Notes: generated by a model from the letters alone, not told the origin. A stretch of 64,000 nt of DNA from Caballeronia sp. Lep1P3 (GCF_022879595.1 NZ_CP084265.1:2294001-2358000), one strand, 5' to 3'; shown: positions 20,854 through 30,043, numbered from the stretch's first letter. Program-made: numbers and translations.

Positions 20854-21780
20854 ATGAACATCGACAAGAAGACCCGACGCAATCGCCACGGCGCAAGCAT
20901 CGCAACGATCGCGCTCTTCAGCCTTTTGACGACGACGCGCGCACTCGCAGCCATCGTCGTCACCGACGACACCGGCGCGCAAGTCACCCTTCCCGCCCCA
21001 GCGATGCGCGTCGTGAGTCTCGCGCCGCACGTCACCGAATTGCTGTACGCAGCGGGCGGCGGCGCGCGCATCGTCGGGACGGTGACCTACAGCGATTATC
21101 CGAAGGCCGCGCAGTCGATTCCGCGCGTCGGCGACAACAAGGCGCTCGATCTCGAACGCATCGTGGCGCTGCATCCCGATCTGATCGTCGTGTGGCGGCA
21201 CGGGAACGCCGCGCGCCAGATCGATCGCCTGAAGGCGCTCGGCATTCCGCTCTACTTCAGCGAGCCGAAACATCTCGACGATATCGCCGCGAGCATCGAC
21301 AAGCTCGGCGCGCTGCTCGGCACGGAGGATCGCGCGCGCGCCGCATCGACGGCGTTCACGCGCGATATCGCCCGCTTGCGCGCGCAGTACGCGCAACTGC
21401 CGGCCGTGCGCGTGTTCTATCAAGTTTGGGACGATCCGCTCATGACGCTCAATCGCGACAACGTGTTCAGCGAAGTCATCGGCTTATGCGGCGGCGTGAA
21501 CGTGTTCGGCAGCGAAGCGCCGCGCGTGCCGACGATATCGACCGAAGCGGTGCTCGCCGCGAATCCCGAAGCCATCGTCACCGCGACGCCCGGCGCAACG
21601 GCGCCCGATCGCCCGTTGCCCGCGCTGGATCGCTGGAAGCAGTGGACGTCGATGACGGCGGTCGCGCGCGGCAATCTCTTCGGCATCGACGGCGATCTCA
21701 TCAATCGGCCGACGCCGCGCCTCGCGCTCGGCGCCGCCGAGTTGTGCCGCGATCTCGACGTGGCGCGCAAGCGGCGTTGA
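20854..21780 (+). CDS. btuF: Cobalamin-binding periplasmic protein BtuF
   Basis: This 308-residue class III solute-binding protein has a signal peptide (cleavage near TRALAA, residue about 33) and the BtuF/HemT-type domain: VVSLAPHVTELLYAAG, HPDLIVVWRHG, and a YQVWDDPLMTLNRDNVFSEVIGLCG-type stretch. It should deliver corrinoids to the BtuCD transporter, whose genes are on the opposite strand nearby. The ATG at 20854 is chosen because it directly precedes the signal peptide. Confidence 0.93.
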   Translation: MNIDKKTRRNRHGASIATIALFSLLTTTRALAAIVVTDDTGAQVTLPAPAMRVVSLAPHVTELLYAAGGGARIVGTVTYSDYPKAAQSIPRVGDNKALDLERIVALHPDLIVVWRHGNAARQIDRLKALGIPLYFSEPKHLDDIAASIDKLGALLGTEDRARAASTAFTRDIARLRAQYAQLPAVRVFYQVWDDPLMTLNRDNVFSEVIGLCGGVNVFGSEAPRVPTISTEAVLAANPEAIVTATPGATAPDRPLPALDRWKQWTSMTAVARGNLFGIDGDLINRPTPRLALGAAELCRDLDVARKRR

Positions 21781-21796
21781 ACGCCCGAACGCGGCC

Positions 21797-22366
21797 TCAG
21801 GCATTCCAACGCACGACGCTCCAGCCCGCGTCCGAACGGCGAAGCTGCACCACGGCGCCGAAATCGAGCGCCCATCGCAACACGCTCGCGCGCTCGATGC
21901 CGAGCACATGCGCCGCGAGCACGCGCATGACGCCCGCGTGCGCGACGACATGCACCGCGCGCGAAGCATCGGCGCATGTGTCGTCGAACCAGCCGATCAC
22001 GCGCTCGCTGAACTGCGCGAGGCTCTCGCCGCCGTGCGCGCGCGCATGCTCGATGTCGGCGGCCCAGGCATCGATGAGCGCGCGATCGATGTCGTTCCAC
22101 GCGCGGCCTTCCCATGCGCCGAAGTGCATCTCGGAGAGCCGTGCGTCGATGCGCGCTTCGCCGAGCGCGCGTGCGAGCGACGCGCATCGCAGCAGCGGAC
22201 TCGCATGCCATCCATCGATGCAAGCGGGCACGCCGAGCTTCTTCATGCGCGCCTGAATGTCGAGCGCCGATTCGCGCACGTCACGCGCCAGCGCGACATC
22301 GCTCTGGCCGTAGCACACGCCCGCATCGACCACGACTTCCGGGTGACGTATCAATACGAGGTCCAT
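21797..22366 (-). CDS. cobC: Alpha-ribazole phosphatase (histidine phosphatase family)
   Basis: The 189-residue protein begins MDLVLIRHPEVVVDAGVCYG with the catalytic RHP motif at residues 7-9, then HASPLLRCASLA, MHFGAWEGRAW and a late VAHAGVMR (second His). It removes phosphate from alpha-ribazole-5'-phosphate or from adenosylcobalamin phosphate. Its start lies 16 bp inside the cobS end, so it is the last, coupled gene of the btuB operon, meeting btuF tail to tail. Confidence 0.93.
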   Translation of the reverse strand: MDLVLIRHPEVVVDAGVCYGQSDVALARDVRESALDIQARMKKLGVPACIDGWHASPLLRCASLARALGEARIDARLSEMHFGAWEGRAWNDIDRALIDAWAADIEHARAHGGESLAQFSERVIGWFDDTCADASRAVHVVAHAGVMRVLAAHVLGIERASVLRWALDFGAVVQLRRSDAGWSVVRWNA

Positions 22367-23112
22367 GCAAGCCCGGCGAGATAGATCGCGAGTTCGAAAA
22401 GCTGTTGCGCGAAGCCGAGGCAATCGCCCGTATAACCGCCGATGCGCCGCACGAAATAGCGCCCGGCGATCACGCGCAGCAACGCGAGCGCAGCCATCGA
22501 CACGCAGGCGAACTTCCAGCCGAACCAGAAGAGCCACGGCAAGCCGAAGAGCATCGCGATACCGAACGACACGGCGCTCATGCGCTGCGCGACCGGCTTC
22601 GCCTTGCCCTCGGCGCGCACGTAGTCGAGCGTGACGAGATAGCTGATCGCGAAGGCGCGGCTCGCGGCGTGCGCGGCGATCATGATGGATGCGGCGCGCA
22701 TCGGCGGCAGCGCGGCGAGCGTTTGCCACTTGAGCGCGAGCGCGATGACGAGCGCAATCGCCGCGAACGCGCCGATGCGCGAATCGTGCATGATGCGCAG
22801 CACGTCGTCGCGCGTGTAGCCGCCGCCGAAGGCATCGGCGCAATCGGCGAGGCCGTCTTCGTGAAACGCGCCGGTGAGCAGAAGCGTCGCGGCCATCGAC
22901 AGCAACACGGCGACGCCCGCTGGAAATACGCGCAGCGCGGCCAGATAGACGATCGCCGCGACGCCGCCGACCATCGCGCCGACGAGCGGGAAATAGCGCG
23001 CCGCCGCGTTCAGATACTCGCGCTCGAAGCCGACCCAGCGCGGCACCGGCACGCGCGTGAAATAGCCGAGCGCGGTGAAGAAGTAGCGCAACTCGTCGAG
23101 CGGACGATTCAT
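22351..23112 (-). CDS. cobS: Adenosylcobinamide-GDP ribazoletransferase (cobalamin synthase)
   Basis: This 253-residue membrane protein joins AdoCbi-GDP with alpha-ribazole. FFTALGYFTRVPVPRW, ARYFPLVGAMVG and FHEDGLADCADAFGGGYTRDDVLRIMHDSRIGAFA (acidic, Mg-binding) are classic CobS blocks. Several membrane helices follow. It overlaps cobT by 4 bp (ATGA) and cobC by 16 bp, so translation of the operon is coupled. Confidence 0.97.
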   Translation of the reverse strand: MNRPLDELRYFFTALGYFTRVPVPRWVGFEREYLNAAARYFPLVGAMVGGVAAIVYLAALRVFPAGVAVLLSMAATLLLTGAFHEDGLADCADAFGGGYTRDDVLRIMHDSRIGAFAAIALVIALALKWQTLAALPPMRAASIMIAAHAASRAFAISYLVTLDYVRAEGKAKPVAQRMSAVSFGIAMLFGLPWLFWFGWKFACVSMAALALLRVIAGRYFVRRIGGYTGDCLGFAQQLFELAIYLAGLAWTSY

Positions 23113-24173
23113 GGCTGCGCGTCGTGCTTGTTCGAAACGCCCGCCGAATCGAAGCTCGCCATCTCGTCGACGAACGCGACCGCCGCACGCAGGATCGGCA
23201 GCGCGAGCGCCGCGCCCGTGCCTTCGCCCAGACGCAGATCGAGTTGCAGAAGCGGCGCGGCGTGCAAATGCGCGAGCATGCGCCGATGCCCCGCTTCACC
23301 CGACGCATGCGCGAACACGCAGTAGTCCAGCACGTCGGGCGCGAGCTTCGATGCAACCAGCAGCGCGGAAGTCGCGATGAAGCCGTCGACGAGAATCGTC
23401 ATGCGCGCCTCGGCTGCGGCGAGATACGCGCCCGTCATCATCGCGATCTCGAAGCCGCCGAAGGTGGCGAGCGTATCGATCGCATCGCCGCTGTCCGCAT
23501 GCGCTGCGAGCGCGCGCGCGAGCACGTCGCGTTTATGCGCGAGCCCGCGATCGTCGAGGCCGGTGCCGCGTCCGACGCAATCGTCGATCGGCAGCGCGCA
23601 CAGGCGGCTCATGAGGCACGCCGCCGCCGACGTATTCGCGATGCCCATTTCGCCGAAGCCGATCACGTTCGTTCCAAGCGACGCGTGATGCCGCACGCGC
23701 GCCGCCCCGCGCGCGATGCCTTCAAGCGTCGTATCGCGCGACATCGCGGACTCGCGCGCGAAGTTGCGCGTGCCGGCGCCGAGCGACAGGCGCTCGTAGC
23801 CGTGATCGGCTGGAATGCGCGTCGCAACGCCGGCATCGACGATTTCGAGCGTCATGCCGACCGAGCGCGCCAGCGCGTTGACCGCCGCGCCGCCCGCGAG
23901 AAAATTCGCGACCATCTGCGCGGTGACTTCCTGCGGATACGGACTCACGCCTTCAGCCGCGATGCCGTGATCGCCCGCGAAGACGATCATCGCGGGACGC
24001 TCGATGCGCGGCTTCGTCGTGCGTTGTATGAGGCCCATTTGCAGCGCGAGCGATTCGAGCCGCCCGAGGCTTCCGGGCGGCTTCGTCTTCATGTCGATGA
24101 TGCGGCGCAGGTCGGATTCGATGGCGCGGTCGAGCGCGCGGGGCGTCGGAATGGGCATGGCGTTCCCTGTCAT
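23109..24173 (-). CDS. cobT: Nicotinate-nucleotide--dimethylbenzimidazole phosphoribosyltransferase
   Basis: The 354-residue enzyme activates the lower ligand base as alpha-ribazole phosphate. KPPGSLGRLESLA near residue 33, FAGDHGIAAEGVSPYPQEVT (about 71), GFGEMGIANTSAAA (about 172) and the catalytic Glu in LRLGEGTGAALA (about 318) are clear. The start is the ATG at 24173; a second in-frame ATG 15 bp later is possible. It overlaps btuD and cobS by 4 bp each. Confidence 0.97.
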   Translation of the reverse strand: MTGNAMPIPTPRALDRAIESDLRRIIDMKTKPPGSLGRLESLALQMGLIQRTTKPRIERPAMIVFAGDHGIAAEGVSPYPQEVTAQMVANFLAGGAAVNALARSVGMTLEIVDAGVATRIPADHGYERLSLGAGTRNFARESAMSRDTTLEGIARGAARVRHHASLGTNVIGFGEMGIANTSAAACLMSRLCALPIDDCVGRGTGLDDRGLAHKRDVLARALAAHADSGDAIDTLATFGGFEIAMMTGAYLAAAEARMTILVDGFIATSALLVASKLAPDVLDYCVFAHASGEAGHRRMLAHLHAAPLLQLDLRLGEGTGAALALPILRAAVAFVDEMASFDSAGVSNKHDAQP

Positions 24174-24949
24174 AGGCGGTGAATCGAAGGCACGAGCGCT
24201 TCATGCGCGCCATCGCGGATCAGCACGAGCGGATAACCGAATGCGGCGCTCGTGCGCTCGGGCGTGAGCACATCCGCGACGGGGCCGCTCGTCGCGCCGC
24301 CTTTGCCGTCGAGCAGCAGCGCGTGCGTCGCGAAACGGCGCGCGAGATTCAGGTCGTGGCACGAGAAGACGACGGCGCGTTGCTCGTCGCGCGCGGCTTT
24401 GGCGAGCGCAGTCAGACAGTCGATCTGATGATGCAGGTCGAGATGCGCGAGCGGTTCGTCGAGCAGAAGCAGCGGCGCGTTCTGGCACAGCACGGCGGCG
24501 AGCGCGACGCGCTGCCGTTCGCCGCCCGATAGCGTCAGCACGTCGCGCGCGGCGAGTGAAGCAAGGCCGAGCGCATCGAGCGCGGCGCGCGCGGCGGCGC
24601 GGTCGTCGTCGCTCTCCCAGCCCCAGCCGGTGAGATACGGAAAGCGGTTGAGCAGCACGGTGTCGAGCACGGTCGCGCTGAAGACGTCGTGCGTGCTTTG
24701 CGGCATCAGCGCGCGCTCGCGTGCGAGGTCCGGCGCGCGCCACGATGCGAGCGCGCGGTCATCGAGCGTGACCGATCCGGACGCCGGCTTCGCGAGGCCC
24801 GCGAGCACGCCGATCAGCGTCGTCTTGCCCGCGCCGTTCGGCCCGGCGATGCACCACGCCTCGCCTGCCGCGATGGTCGCGCTCAAGTCCTGAACGAGCG
24901 TGCGTGCGCCTGCGCGCAGCGTGAGGTCGTGAAGGCGCAGGGACGTCAT
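24170..24949 (-). CDS. btuD: Cobalamin ABC transporter ATP-binding protein
   Basis: This 259-residue ABC ATPase of the FecE/BtuD type has Walker A GPNGAGKTT (about residue 36), Q-loop LMPQST, signature LSGGERQR and Walker B LLLLDEPLAHLD. Lying between btuC and cobT, with 4-bp overlaps on both sides, it should energise corrinoid import. The ATG at 24949 is the first homologous start; a long reading upstream is the wrong frame of btuC. Confidence 0.93.
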   Translation of the reverse strand: MTSLRLHDLTLRAGARTLVQDLSATIAAGEAWCIAGPNGAGKTTLIGVLAGLAKPASGSVTLDDRALASWRAPDLARERALMPQSTHDVFSATVLDTVLLNRFPYLTGWGWESDDDRAAARAALDALGLASLAARDVLTLSGGERQRVALAAVLCQNAPLLLLDEPLAHLDLHHQIDCLTALAKAARDEQRAVVFSCHDLNLARRFATHALLLDGKGGATSGPVADVLTPERTSAAFGYPLVLIRDGAHEALVPSIHRL

Positions 24950-26007
24950 CGCGGCCTTCGCAACAGCATCCAGAGGAACATCGGCACGCCGATCAGCGCC
25001 GTCACCACGCCGACCGGCAATTGCGACGGCGCGATCACCGTGCGCGCGGCAAGGTCCGCGCTCATCACGGCGAGCCCGCCCGCGAGCGCGGCGGCCGGCA
25101 CGAGCATGCGCTGATCGTTGCCGAACGCGAGCCGCAAGAGATGCGGCACCACGAGTCCGACGAAGCCGATGGTTCCCGCCGTCGTCACCGCTGCCGCCGC
25201 CGCGAGCGATGCCGCGAGATACACGCGCAGGCGCAATCGCCCGACCGGGACGCCGAGCGCGCGCGCGGTCGCGTCGCCGCGCAAGAGTACGTTCAGTCGC
25301 GGCGCGGCCGGCACGATGACGGCGAGCATCACGGCAAGCGCGATCATCGCGGGCCAGGGCGTCGCCGCGCCGTTGAGATCGCCGGTGAGCCAGAAGATCA
25401 TGCCGCGCAGCCGGTTCTCCGGCGCGACGCTCAGCATCAGCGTGACGAGCGCGCCCCAGCCCGCCGCGATCACCACGCCCGTCAGCAGAAGACGCGGCGA
25501 TGCGTCCTGCTCGCCGCGCCACAGGTGCGTGCGTGCAAGCCCGAGCACCAGCACGATCGATGCGAACGCGCCCGCGCACGCGGCAAGATCGACGCCCCAC
25601 CACGGCATCGACGCGAGCATCGCGGCAAGCGCGAAGGCCGCCGCGCCGCCTGACACGCCGAGCACGTAAGGCTCCGCGAGCGGATTGCGCAGCAGCACTT
25701 GCAGCAGCGCGCCGGCGGTCGCGAGCAGCGCACCCGACGCGAAGCCCGCGAGCGCGCGCGGCAGACGCAGCGTGAGCACGATGTCATCGGCGATATCGGG
25801 CGCGGCCGCATGCGTGTGAAAGAGCGTGTGAAAGAGCGCGTGAAAGACCGCAGCAAGCACGCGCGATGGCGCGAGCGCGACGCTGCCGAGCGCGAGCGAT
25901 GCGACGAGCATGGCGATCGTCGCAGCGGCGAGCGCGAGCCAGATCAGCGCGGCGCGGCTCGCGGTCATCGCCTTCAGCGGACGGCGCGCGTCAGCGGCTT
26001 CGCTCAC
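24946..26007 (-). CDS. btuC: Cobalamin ABC transporter permease
   Basis: The 353-residue FecCD/BtuC-type permease has about ten membrane helices and the blocks RLPRALAGFASGALLATAGALLQ and GFVGLVVPHLLR, the latter close to the coupling helices. It starts at GTG 26007, overlapping the btuB stop. Near residue 55 the first periplasmic loop contains FHALFHTLFHTH, coded by a 12-bp tandem repeat. Together with BtuD and BtuF it imports corrinoid across the inner membrane. Confidence 0.94.
   Translation of the reverse strand: MSEAADARRPLKAMTASRAALIWLALAAATIAMLVASLALGSVALAPSRVLAAVFHALFHTLFHTHAAAPDIADDIVLTLRLPRALAGFASGALLATAGALLQVLLRNPLAEPYVLGVSGGAAAFALAAMLASMPWWGVDLAACAGAFASIVLVLGLARTHLWRGEQDASPRLLLTGVVIAAGWGALVTLMLSVAPENRLRGMIFWLTGDLNGAATPWPAMIALAVMLAVIVPAAPRLNVLLRGDATARALGVPVGRLRLRVYLAASLAAAAAVTTAGTIGFVGLVVPHLLRLAFGNDQRMLVPAAALAGGLAVMSADLAARTVIAPSQLPVGVVTALIGVPMFLWMLLRRPR
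25814..25849. repeat. 12-bp tandem repeat inside btuC
   Basis: GTGTGAAAGAGC is present twice in a row, with a third near-copy GCGTGAAAGACC. It encodes the FHTL-like four-residue repeats of the first periplasmic loop of BtuC, so copy changes keep the reading frame. Confidence 0.75.
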
Positions 26008-27878
26008 GACGGATGCCAGCCGAGCGTGACATACGCGCCGCGCCGCGGCGTGTTGTACGAATAAGCGAGTTCATAGTTCCGGTCGAACAGATTGTCGATG
26101 CGCGCGCCCACGTACCACGACTTCGTGATGTCGTAGCGCGCCGAGAGATTGACGACGCCATAGCCCGCGAGCGTCGAATCGTAGTCGCTGCGCGCGCCGC
26201 TCACGATCCACTCGCCGCCCACGCGCCAGCGCCCGATCGAACGATGCGCGGCGAGCGTCGCGAAACGCCGCGCGCGTCGCGTGAGTTCCTCGTGATTCGT
26301 CTCGTCGACGGGATTCTGGAACGTCACGCCCGCACGCACGTCCGTTGCGCCGAGATGCCCCGCCCACGATCCTTCGACGCCCTGCACCTTCGCGCGCCCG
26401 ACGTTCTGCGCGATATAGAAGCCGCTGCCGTCGGACACGTAGTCGATCAGGTTCGAATAGCGCGTCTGGAACGCGGTCACGCGCAGGACGCCCACTTTGT
26501 TCGACGCGTACTGCAACGCGGCTTCGACCGAATGACTGCGCTCCGGCTGAATCGACGGATTGCCGCTGAACGGATAGTAGAGATCGTCGAAGCTCGGCGC
26601 GCGGAACGACGCCGCGTAGCTCGCGCTCGCGCGCCAGTGCGCGTCGATGTCGTAGGCGTAGCCCAGATAGTAGCTGGTCGCGCCACCGAAGTCGGAGTAC
26701 TGGTCGCGGCGCACGTTCGCCTGCACTTCGCTCGGACCGAAGCGCCCCACGTAGCCCGCGAACACCGAGTTCACATGTCTGTCGGGCGCGCTCAACTGAT
26801 CCGAATCGAGCGATTGATCGAGATGCTCGTAGCCGAAGACGAGCTTGTGCGTATCCGCGAGCCTGAAGTCGTTCTGCCACAGATACTGATGCGTCTCAGA
26901 ATTGAAGCGGCTCGTATAGACGCCGTTCTGCTCGATGTTCGCGCGGTCCTGTCCTTGCGCGATGGTGAAGTGCGTCGTCCAGCGGTCGGTCAGCTTGCCG
27001 TTCGCGAACACCGATGCCGAACGCACGCGGTCATGCGACTTGTTGATGTCGGTCGGTGTGCCGTAGGCATCGTCGAAACTGTCGACGCCGTTCGACTGCA
27101 GGAAGCGCACGCCCGCGTCCCACTTGTCGCTAAATTTATGACGCAGCGTCGCGGCGACGCTCTCGTTGAGATAACCGTTCGCGTTCGGATTCGCGCCGGG
27201 CGCGAGCGCCGGGTCGATCGCGGAAAAGCCGTCGGTTTTCTCGCGCGATACGTTCAGGCTGAACGTGGTGCGGCCATCGGCATCGAGCGCGCCGTCGACG
27301 CCCGCCGATTGCCGCTGCGTGTGATAGCTGCCGTATTCGGTTTCGAAATGAAAGCGCGGCGGATGCGGCTCGCCCTCTTTCGTGAAGATCTGCACGACGC
27401 CGCCGATGGCGTTCGATCCATACAGCGCCGACACGTTGCCGTTCACCACTTCGACGCGCCCGATCTGGTCGAGCATCAATTGCGAAAGCTGCGCCGCGCC
27501 GAGCGAGACCGATTCGACGCGCACGCCGTCGATGAGCGTAAGCGACTGCGACGACGACGCGCCGCGAATGTACACGCCCGAGTTCGCGCCCGGACCGCCG
27601 TTGCGCGTGATCTGCACGCCCGGCGCGAGCGCGATGAGACCGAGCGCATCGTCGGCGCTGCTATCGGCGATATCCTGCTCGTCGAAGAGCGTCGTCTGCG
27701 GGATGGCATCGGCGAGCGGCTGTGCGCCGCGCGTCGCGGTCACGACGACGGGCGCGAGGGTTTGAGCGTTGGATTCAGCGCTGGATTGAGCGTGCGCACT
27801 CGGCGCAAGAAGCAATGGACAGGCCAAAAGAACGACGCGCGGCGCGCGGCGAATGAGCCCGGACGAAGGCAAGACCAT
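26004..27878 (-). CDS. btuB: TonB-dependent cobalamin receptor
   Basis: This 624-residue outer-membrane receptor has a signal peptide ending SAHAQ, a TonB-box/plug start LAPVVVTATRGAQPLADAIP, plug core NGGPGANSGVYIRGASSSQSL and a 22-strand barrel ending in VTLGWHPS region with terminal aromatic pattern. The BtuB assignment rests on plug similarity and on the cobalamin riboswitch directly upstream. The ATG at 27878 is chosen at the signal peptide; an open frame continues upstream through the riboswitch and is not coding. It heads the operon btuB-C-D-cobT-S-C. Confidence 0.94.
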   Translation of the reverse strand: MVLPSSGLIRRAPRVVLLACPLLLAPSAHAQSSAESNAQTLAPVVVTATRGAQPLADAIPQTTLFDEQDIADSSADDALGLIALAPGVQITRNGGPGANSGVYIRGASSSQSLTLIDGVRVESVSLGAAQLSQLMLDQIGRVEVVNGNVSALYGSNAIGGVVQIFTKEGEPHPPRFHFETEYGSYHTQRQSAGVDGALDADGRTTFSLNVSREKTDGFSAIDPALAPGANPNANGYLNESVAATLRHKFSDKWDAGVRFLQSNGVDSFDDAYGTPTDINKSHDRVRSASVFANGKLTDRWTTHFTIAQGQDRANIEQNGVYTSRFNSETHQYLWQNDFRLADTHKLVFGYEHLDQSLDSDQLSAPDRHVNSVFAGYVGRFGPSEVQANVRRDQYSDFGGATSYYLGYAYDIDAHWRASASYAASFRAPSFDDLYYPFSGNPSIQPERSHSVEAALQYASNKVGVLRVTAFQTRYSNLIDYVSDGSGFYIAQNVGRAKVQGVEGSWAGHLGATDVRAGVTFQNPVDETNHEELTRRARRFATLAAHRSIGRWRVGGEWIVSGARSDYDSTLAGYGVVNLSARYDITKSWYVGARIDNLFDRNYELAYSYNTPRRGAYVTLGWHPS

Positions 27879-27984
27879 GTGTGAAGCGTTCCCGTTGGAG
27901 ACTGGCGCGTGCCCCGCTCCCCGCGAGGTCTGTGCGCGACGCGCGCGCCGTGCGTCCGAACGATGTCGAGGCATGGCGCGCTGG

Positions 27985-28225
27985 ACGATTGGCCGGTATC
28001 CGGGCTGACGACGCATCGTCCCGCCTTCCCGCGCGACAAGCGCGCAGTGGCATCGACACGTTTCTTGCAGGGCGCCTCGCGTCAAACGATTGCACGCGAG
28101 GCCCGCGAAAAAACGCGCATGGGACGACTTGCAACTTGCGTTGCGGTCGCTTACCGTTGCGGGGGCAGCACAGGTTGGCTCATCCCGTTCTGCGGGACTT
28201 CGCTTCCTGTTTCCCGTTTGACTGC
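27985..28225 (-). ncRNA. Cobalamin (AdoCbl) riboswitch upstream of btuB
   Basis: Reading the minus strand, the leader has the conserved parts in order: GGGATGAGCCAACCTGTG with GCTGCCCCCGCAACGGTAAG (about 28172-28149), the B12 box GCCACTG (28051-28045), GCGGGAAGGC, and AGCCCGGATACCGGCC (28006-27991). About 95 nt separate the GTAAG part from GCCACTG, longer than a compact version, forming a variable arm. It should shut off btuB and the operon when adenosylcobalamin is plentiful. The 3' end lies about 110 nt before the btuB ATG, leaving room for an expression platform. Confidence 0.95.
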
Positions 28226-28500
28226 GCCGCGAGAGACGCGGGCGCGAGCACCAAAAGTGCGGCAAGTGTAGGAGCGCGCGTTTGGGCCGTCAAGAAAGCG
28301 CGCATGCGGCGCCCGGGCGCAACGGGCGGCATCGGCGCTTGTCGTTCGTCTCGCATGCCGGTCATCGGCGAGAACCCAATCCGCACACGAATGCATGGCG
28401 ATGCACGCAAGATCGCGTGCTGTTACGTCTCGAAACGAGACATTTATCGGAAGCGCGTTTGAAGCGCGCTAAAATGCGAGGTCTTTAGAGGACGCAGCAC

Positions 28501-28890
28501 ATGCTCAACGAACTCGAATCACTGTCAGGAAATATCGGCCGGCTGATCCAGATCAGCGAGCGCCATCATCAGGCGCGTCTCGCGCTCGAAGCACAAATCG
28601 AACAATTGCGCGCCGACTTCGCCAGCGTCCAGGCCGAACTCGTGCAGATGCGTCATGAGCGCGACACGCTGCAAGCCGAACGCGATTCTCTCTCCGCCAA
28701 GATCGACGACGCGCAAGTGCGCCTCAACGCGATCCTCGAAAAGCTGCCGCGCGGCAAAGGGCATCAGGCCGAAGGCGACAACCAGCTCGATCTTCTGAAC
28801 GCCGACGCCGGCGCATCGCGCGAAGCACAGCACGAACACGCGCACGCCGCCGAATTGCACGGCGAGCATCATCACGGAGAGAAGGCATGA
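28501..28890 (+). CDS. Coiled-coil protein of the ZapB-like/TIGR02449 type
   Basis: This 129-residue protein is a long heptad-rich coiled coil (about residues 1-80, LESLSGNIGRLIQISERHHQ onward) followed by a flexible tail rich in His and Glu. GAGG upstream of ATG 28501 supports the start. It overlaps zapA by 4 bp, and such coiled coils next to zapA are regarded as ZapB-like division-ring factors. The His-rich end (HEHAHAAELHGEHHHGE) might bind metal, but that is only a possibility. Confidence 0.75.
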   Translation: MLNELESLSGNIGRLIQISERHHQARLALEAQIEQLRADFASVQAELVQMRHERDTLQAERDSLSAKIDDAQVRLNAILEKLPRGKGHQAEGDNQLDLLNADAGASREAQHEHAHAAELHGEHHHGEKA

Positions 28891-29201
28891 CGACCACGCA
28901 GATCGAAGTATCCATTCTCGGGCAACCGTATCGCCTCGCGTGCTCGCCGCAAACCGAAGGCGCACTGCGCGAAGCGGTCGCGCGCGTCGATGCCGAAATG
29001 AACAAGGTGCGCAATGCGAGCAACGTGCGCGGCACGGATCGCATCGCGGTGATGGCCGCGCTTTCGCTGGCGTCCGAATTGCTGAAGCTGCAGGAAAGCG
29101 TGCGTCATGGCGAGGCCTTCCCCGCGGAGGAAATTCGCCGCACCATGCACTCGATGAACGAGCAACTCGGCGCGGTCATTGCGCAATATGAAGTGCAGTG
29201 A
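28887..29201 (+). CDS. zapA: Cell division protein ZapA
   Basis: The 104-residue protein begins MTTTQIEVSILGQPYRLACS, the ZapA beta-hairpin start, followed by EGALREAVARVDAEM and RIAVMAALSLASELLKL and a C-terminal coil. ZapA cross-links FtsZ filaments at the division ring. Its ATG overlaps the stop of the coiled-coil gene. The 6S RNA follows, a gene order found in many proteobacteria. Confidence 0.93.
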   Translation: MTTTQIEVSILGQPYRLACSPQTEGALREAVARVDAEMNKVRNASNVRGTDRIAVMAALSLASELLKLQESVRHGEAFPAEEIRRTMHSMNEQLGAVIAQYEVQ

Positions 29202-29310
29202 CGAGGCGCAGTGACGCTCATGTGTTCGTCTAATCAGCGTCGCGATGTCAATCAAAAAAAGATACCGCGAGATCGCTGTCAAGGGGCTGCACAAGGCCAT
29301 CGATTGGTGT

Positions 29311-29503
29311 AGAGTGAGGTCTCCCTGCCCAGTGCGCCAAGGTCATATATTCCTTGAACCAATGTCACATTGGCACGGTTGCGGAACCTTGCAGCACGGG
29401 CGCGCGCGTCACTCAGTCTGATGTACCCGAAGTGTTGCTTACCGCGACCAATCTTGAACCCAGGTTCAGGATGCCGGCCTAGCGGCTGTGGCGGGGACCT
29501 CAT
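29311..29503 (+). ncRNA. ssrS: 6S RNA
   Basis: The 5' end TGAGGTCTCCCTGCCC can pair with the 3' end GGCGGGGACCTCA, closing the long hairpin typical of 6S RNA; internal blocks CCTTGAACCAATG and CTTGAACCCAGGTTCAGGATG resemble the proteobacterial 6S arms around the open-promoter-like bubble. It lies directly downstream of zapA, its standard site, and is followed by a terminator hairpin. It should bind sigma70 RNA polymerase in stationary phase. Ends are estimated from pairing. Confidence 0.85.
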
Positions 29504-29507
29504 CCAT

Positions 29508-29536
29508 ACGGCATCGGTTTTTACCGATGCCGTTTT
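29508..29536 (+). terminator. Terminator of 6S RNA
   Basis: A perfect 11-bp stem ACGGCATCGGT/ACCGATGCCGT with a TTTT loop and a short T run lies 5 bp after the 6S RNA end and before the EVE gene. Confidence 0.8.
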
Positions 29537-29584
29537 CATTTGCATTGTCGTCATTTGCATCGTCCTTTCGCACACAAGAAAAGC

Positions 29585-30043
29585 ATGCGCTACTGGCTGA
29601 TGAAGTCCGAACCGGACGAGGCGAGCATCGATCATCTCGCGCACGCGCCGAAAAAGACATTGCCGTGGACCGGCGTGCGCAACTATCAGGCGCGCAACTT
29701 CATGCGCGACCAGATGCAGGCAGGCGACGGCGTGCTCTTCTATCATTCCAGTTGCCCGGAGCCGGGCATCGCGGGTATCGCGAAAGTGTGCTCGGGTGCG
29801 TATCCCGATCCCACGCAGTTCGACCCGAAGAGCGCCTACTACGACCCCAAGTCCACGCAGGAAACGCCGCGCTGGTTGCTCGTCGATGTGAGCTTCGTCA
29901 AGAAGACGCGGCTCATCCCGCTCGCCGAACTGCGCGAGCATGAAGAACTAGCCGGCATGCGCGTGCTCGCGCGCGGCAACAGGCTGTCGATCACGCCCGT
30001 CACCGAAGACGAGTGGCGCTTTATTACCGAACGCCTTCTGTAG
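29585..30043 (+). CDS. EVE-domain protein
   Basis: The 152-residue protein starts MRYWLMKSEPDEASIDHLAH and contains WTGVRNYQARNFMRDQMQAGD and FYHSSCPEPGIAGIAKV, the complete EVE fold (PUA-like, thymocyte-nuclear-protein-1 type). EVE domains bind modified bases in DNA or RNA. The ATG at 29585 is the family start. The genuine ligand here is unknown; the gene next to 6S RNA may just be positional. Confidence 0.93.
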   Translation: MRYWLMKSEPDEASIDHLAHAPKKTLPWTGVRNYQARNFMRDQMQAGDGVLFYHSSCPEPGIAGIAKVCSGAYPDPTQFDPKSAYYDPKSTQETPRWLLVDVSFVKKTRLIPLAELREHEELAGMRVLARGNRLSITPVTEDEWRFITERLL

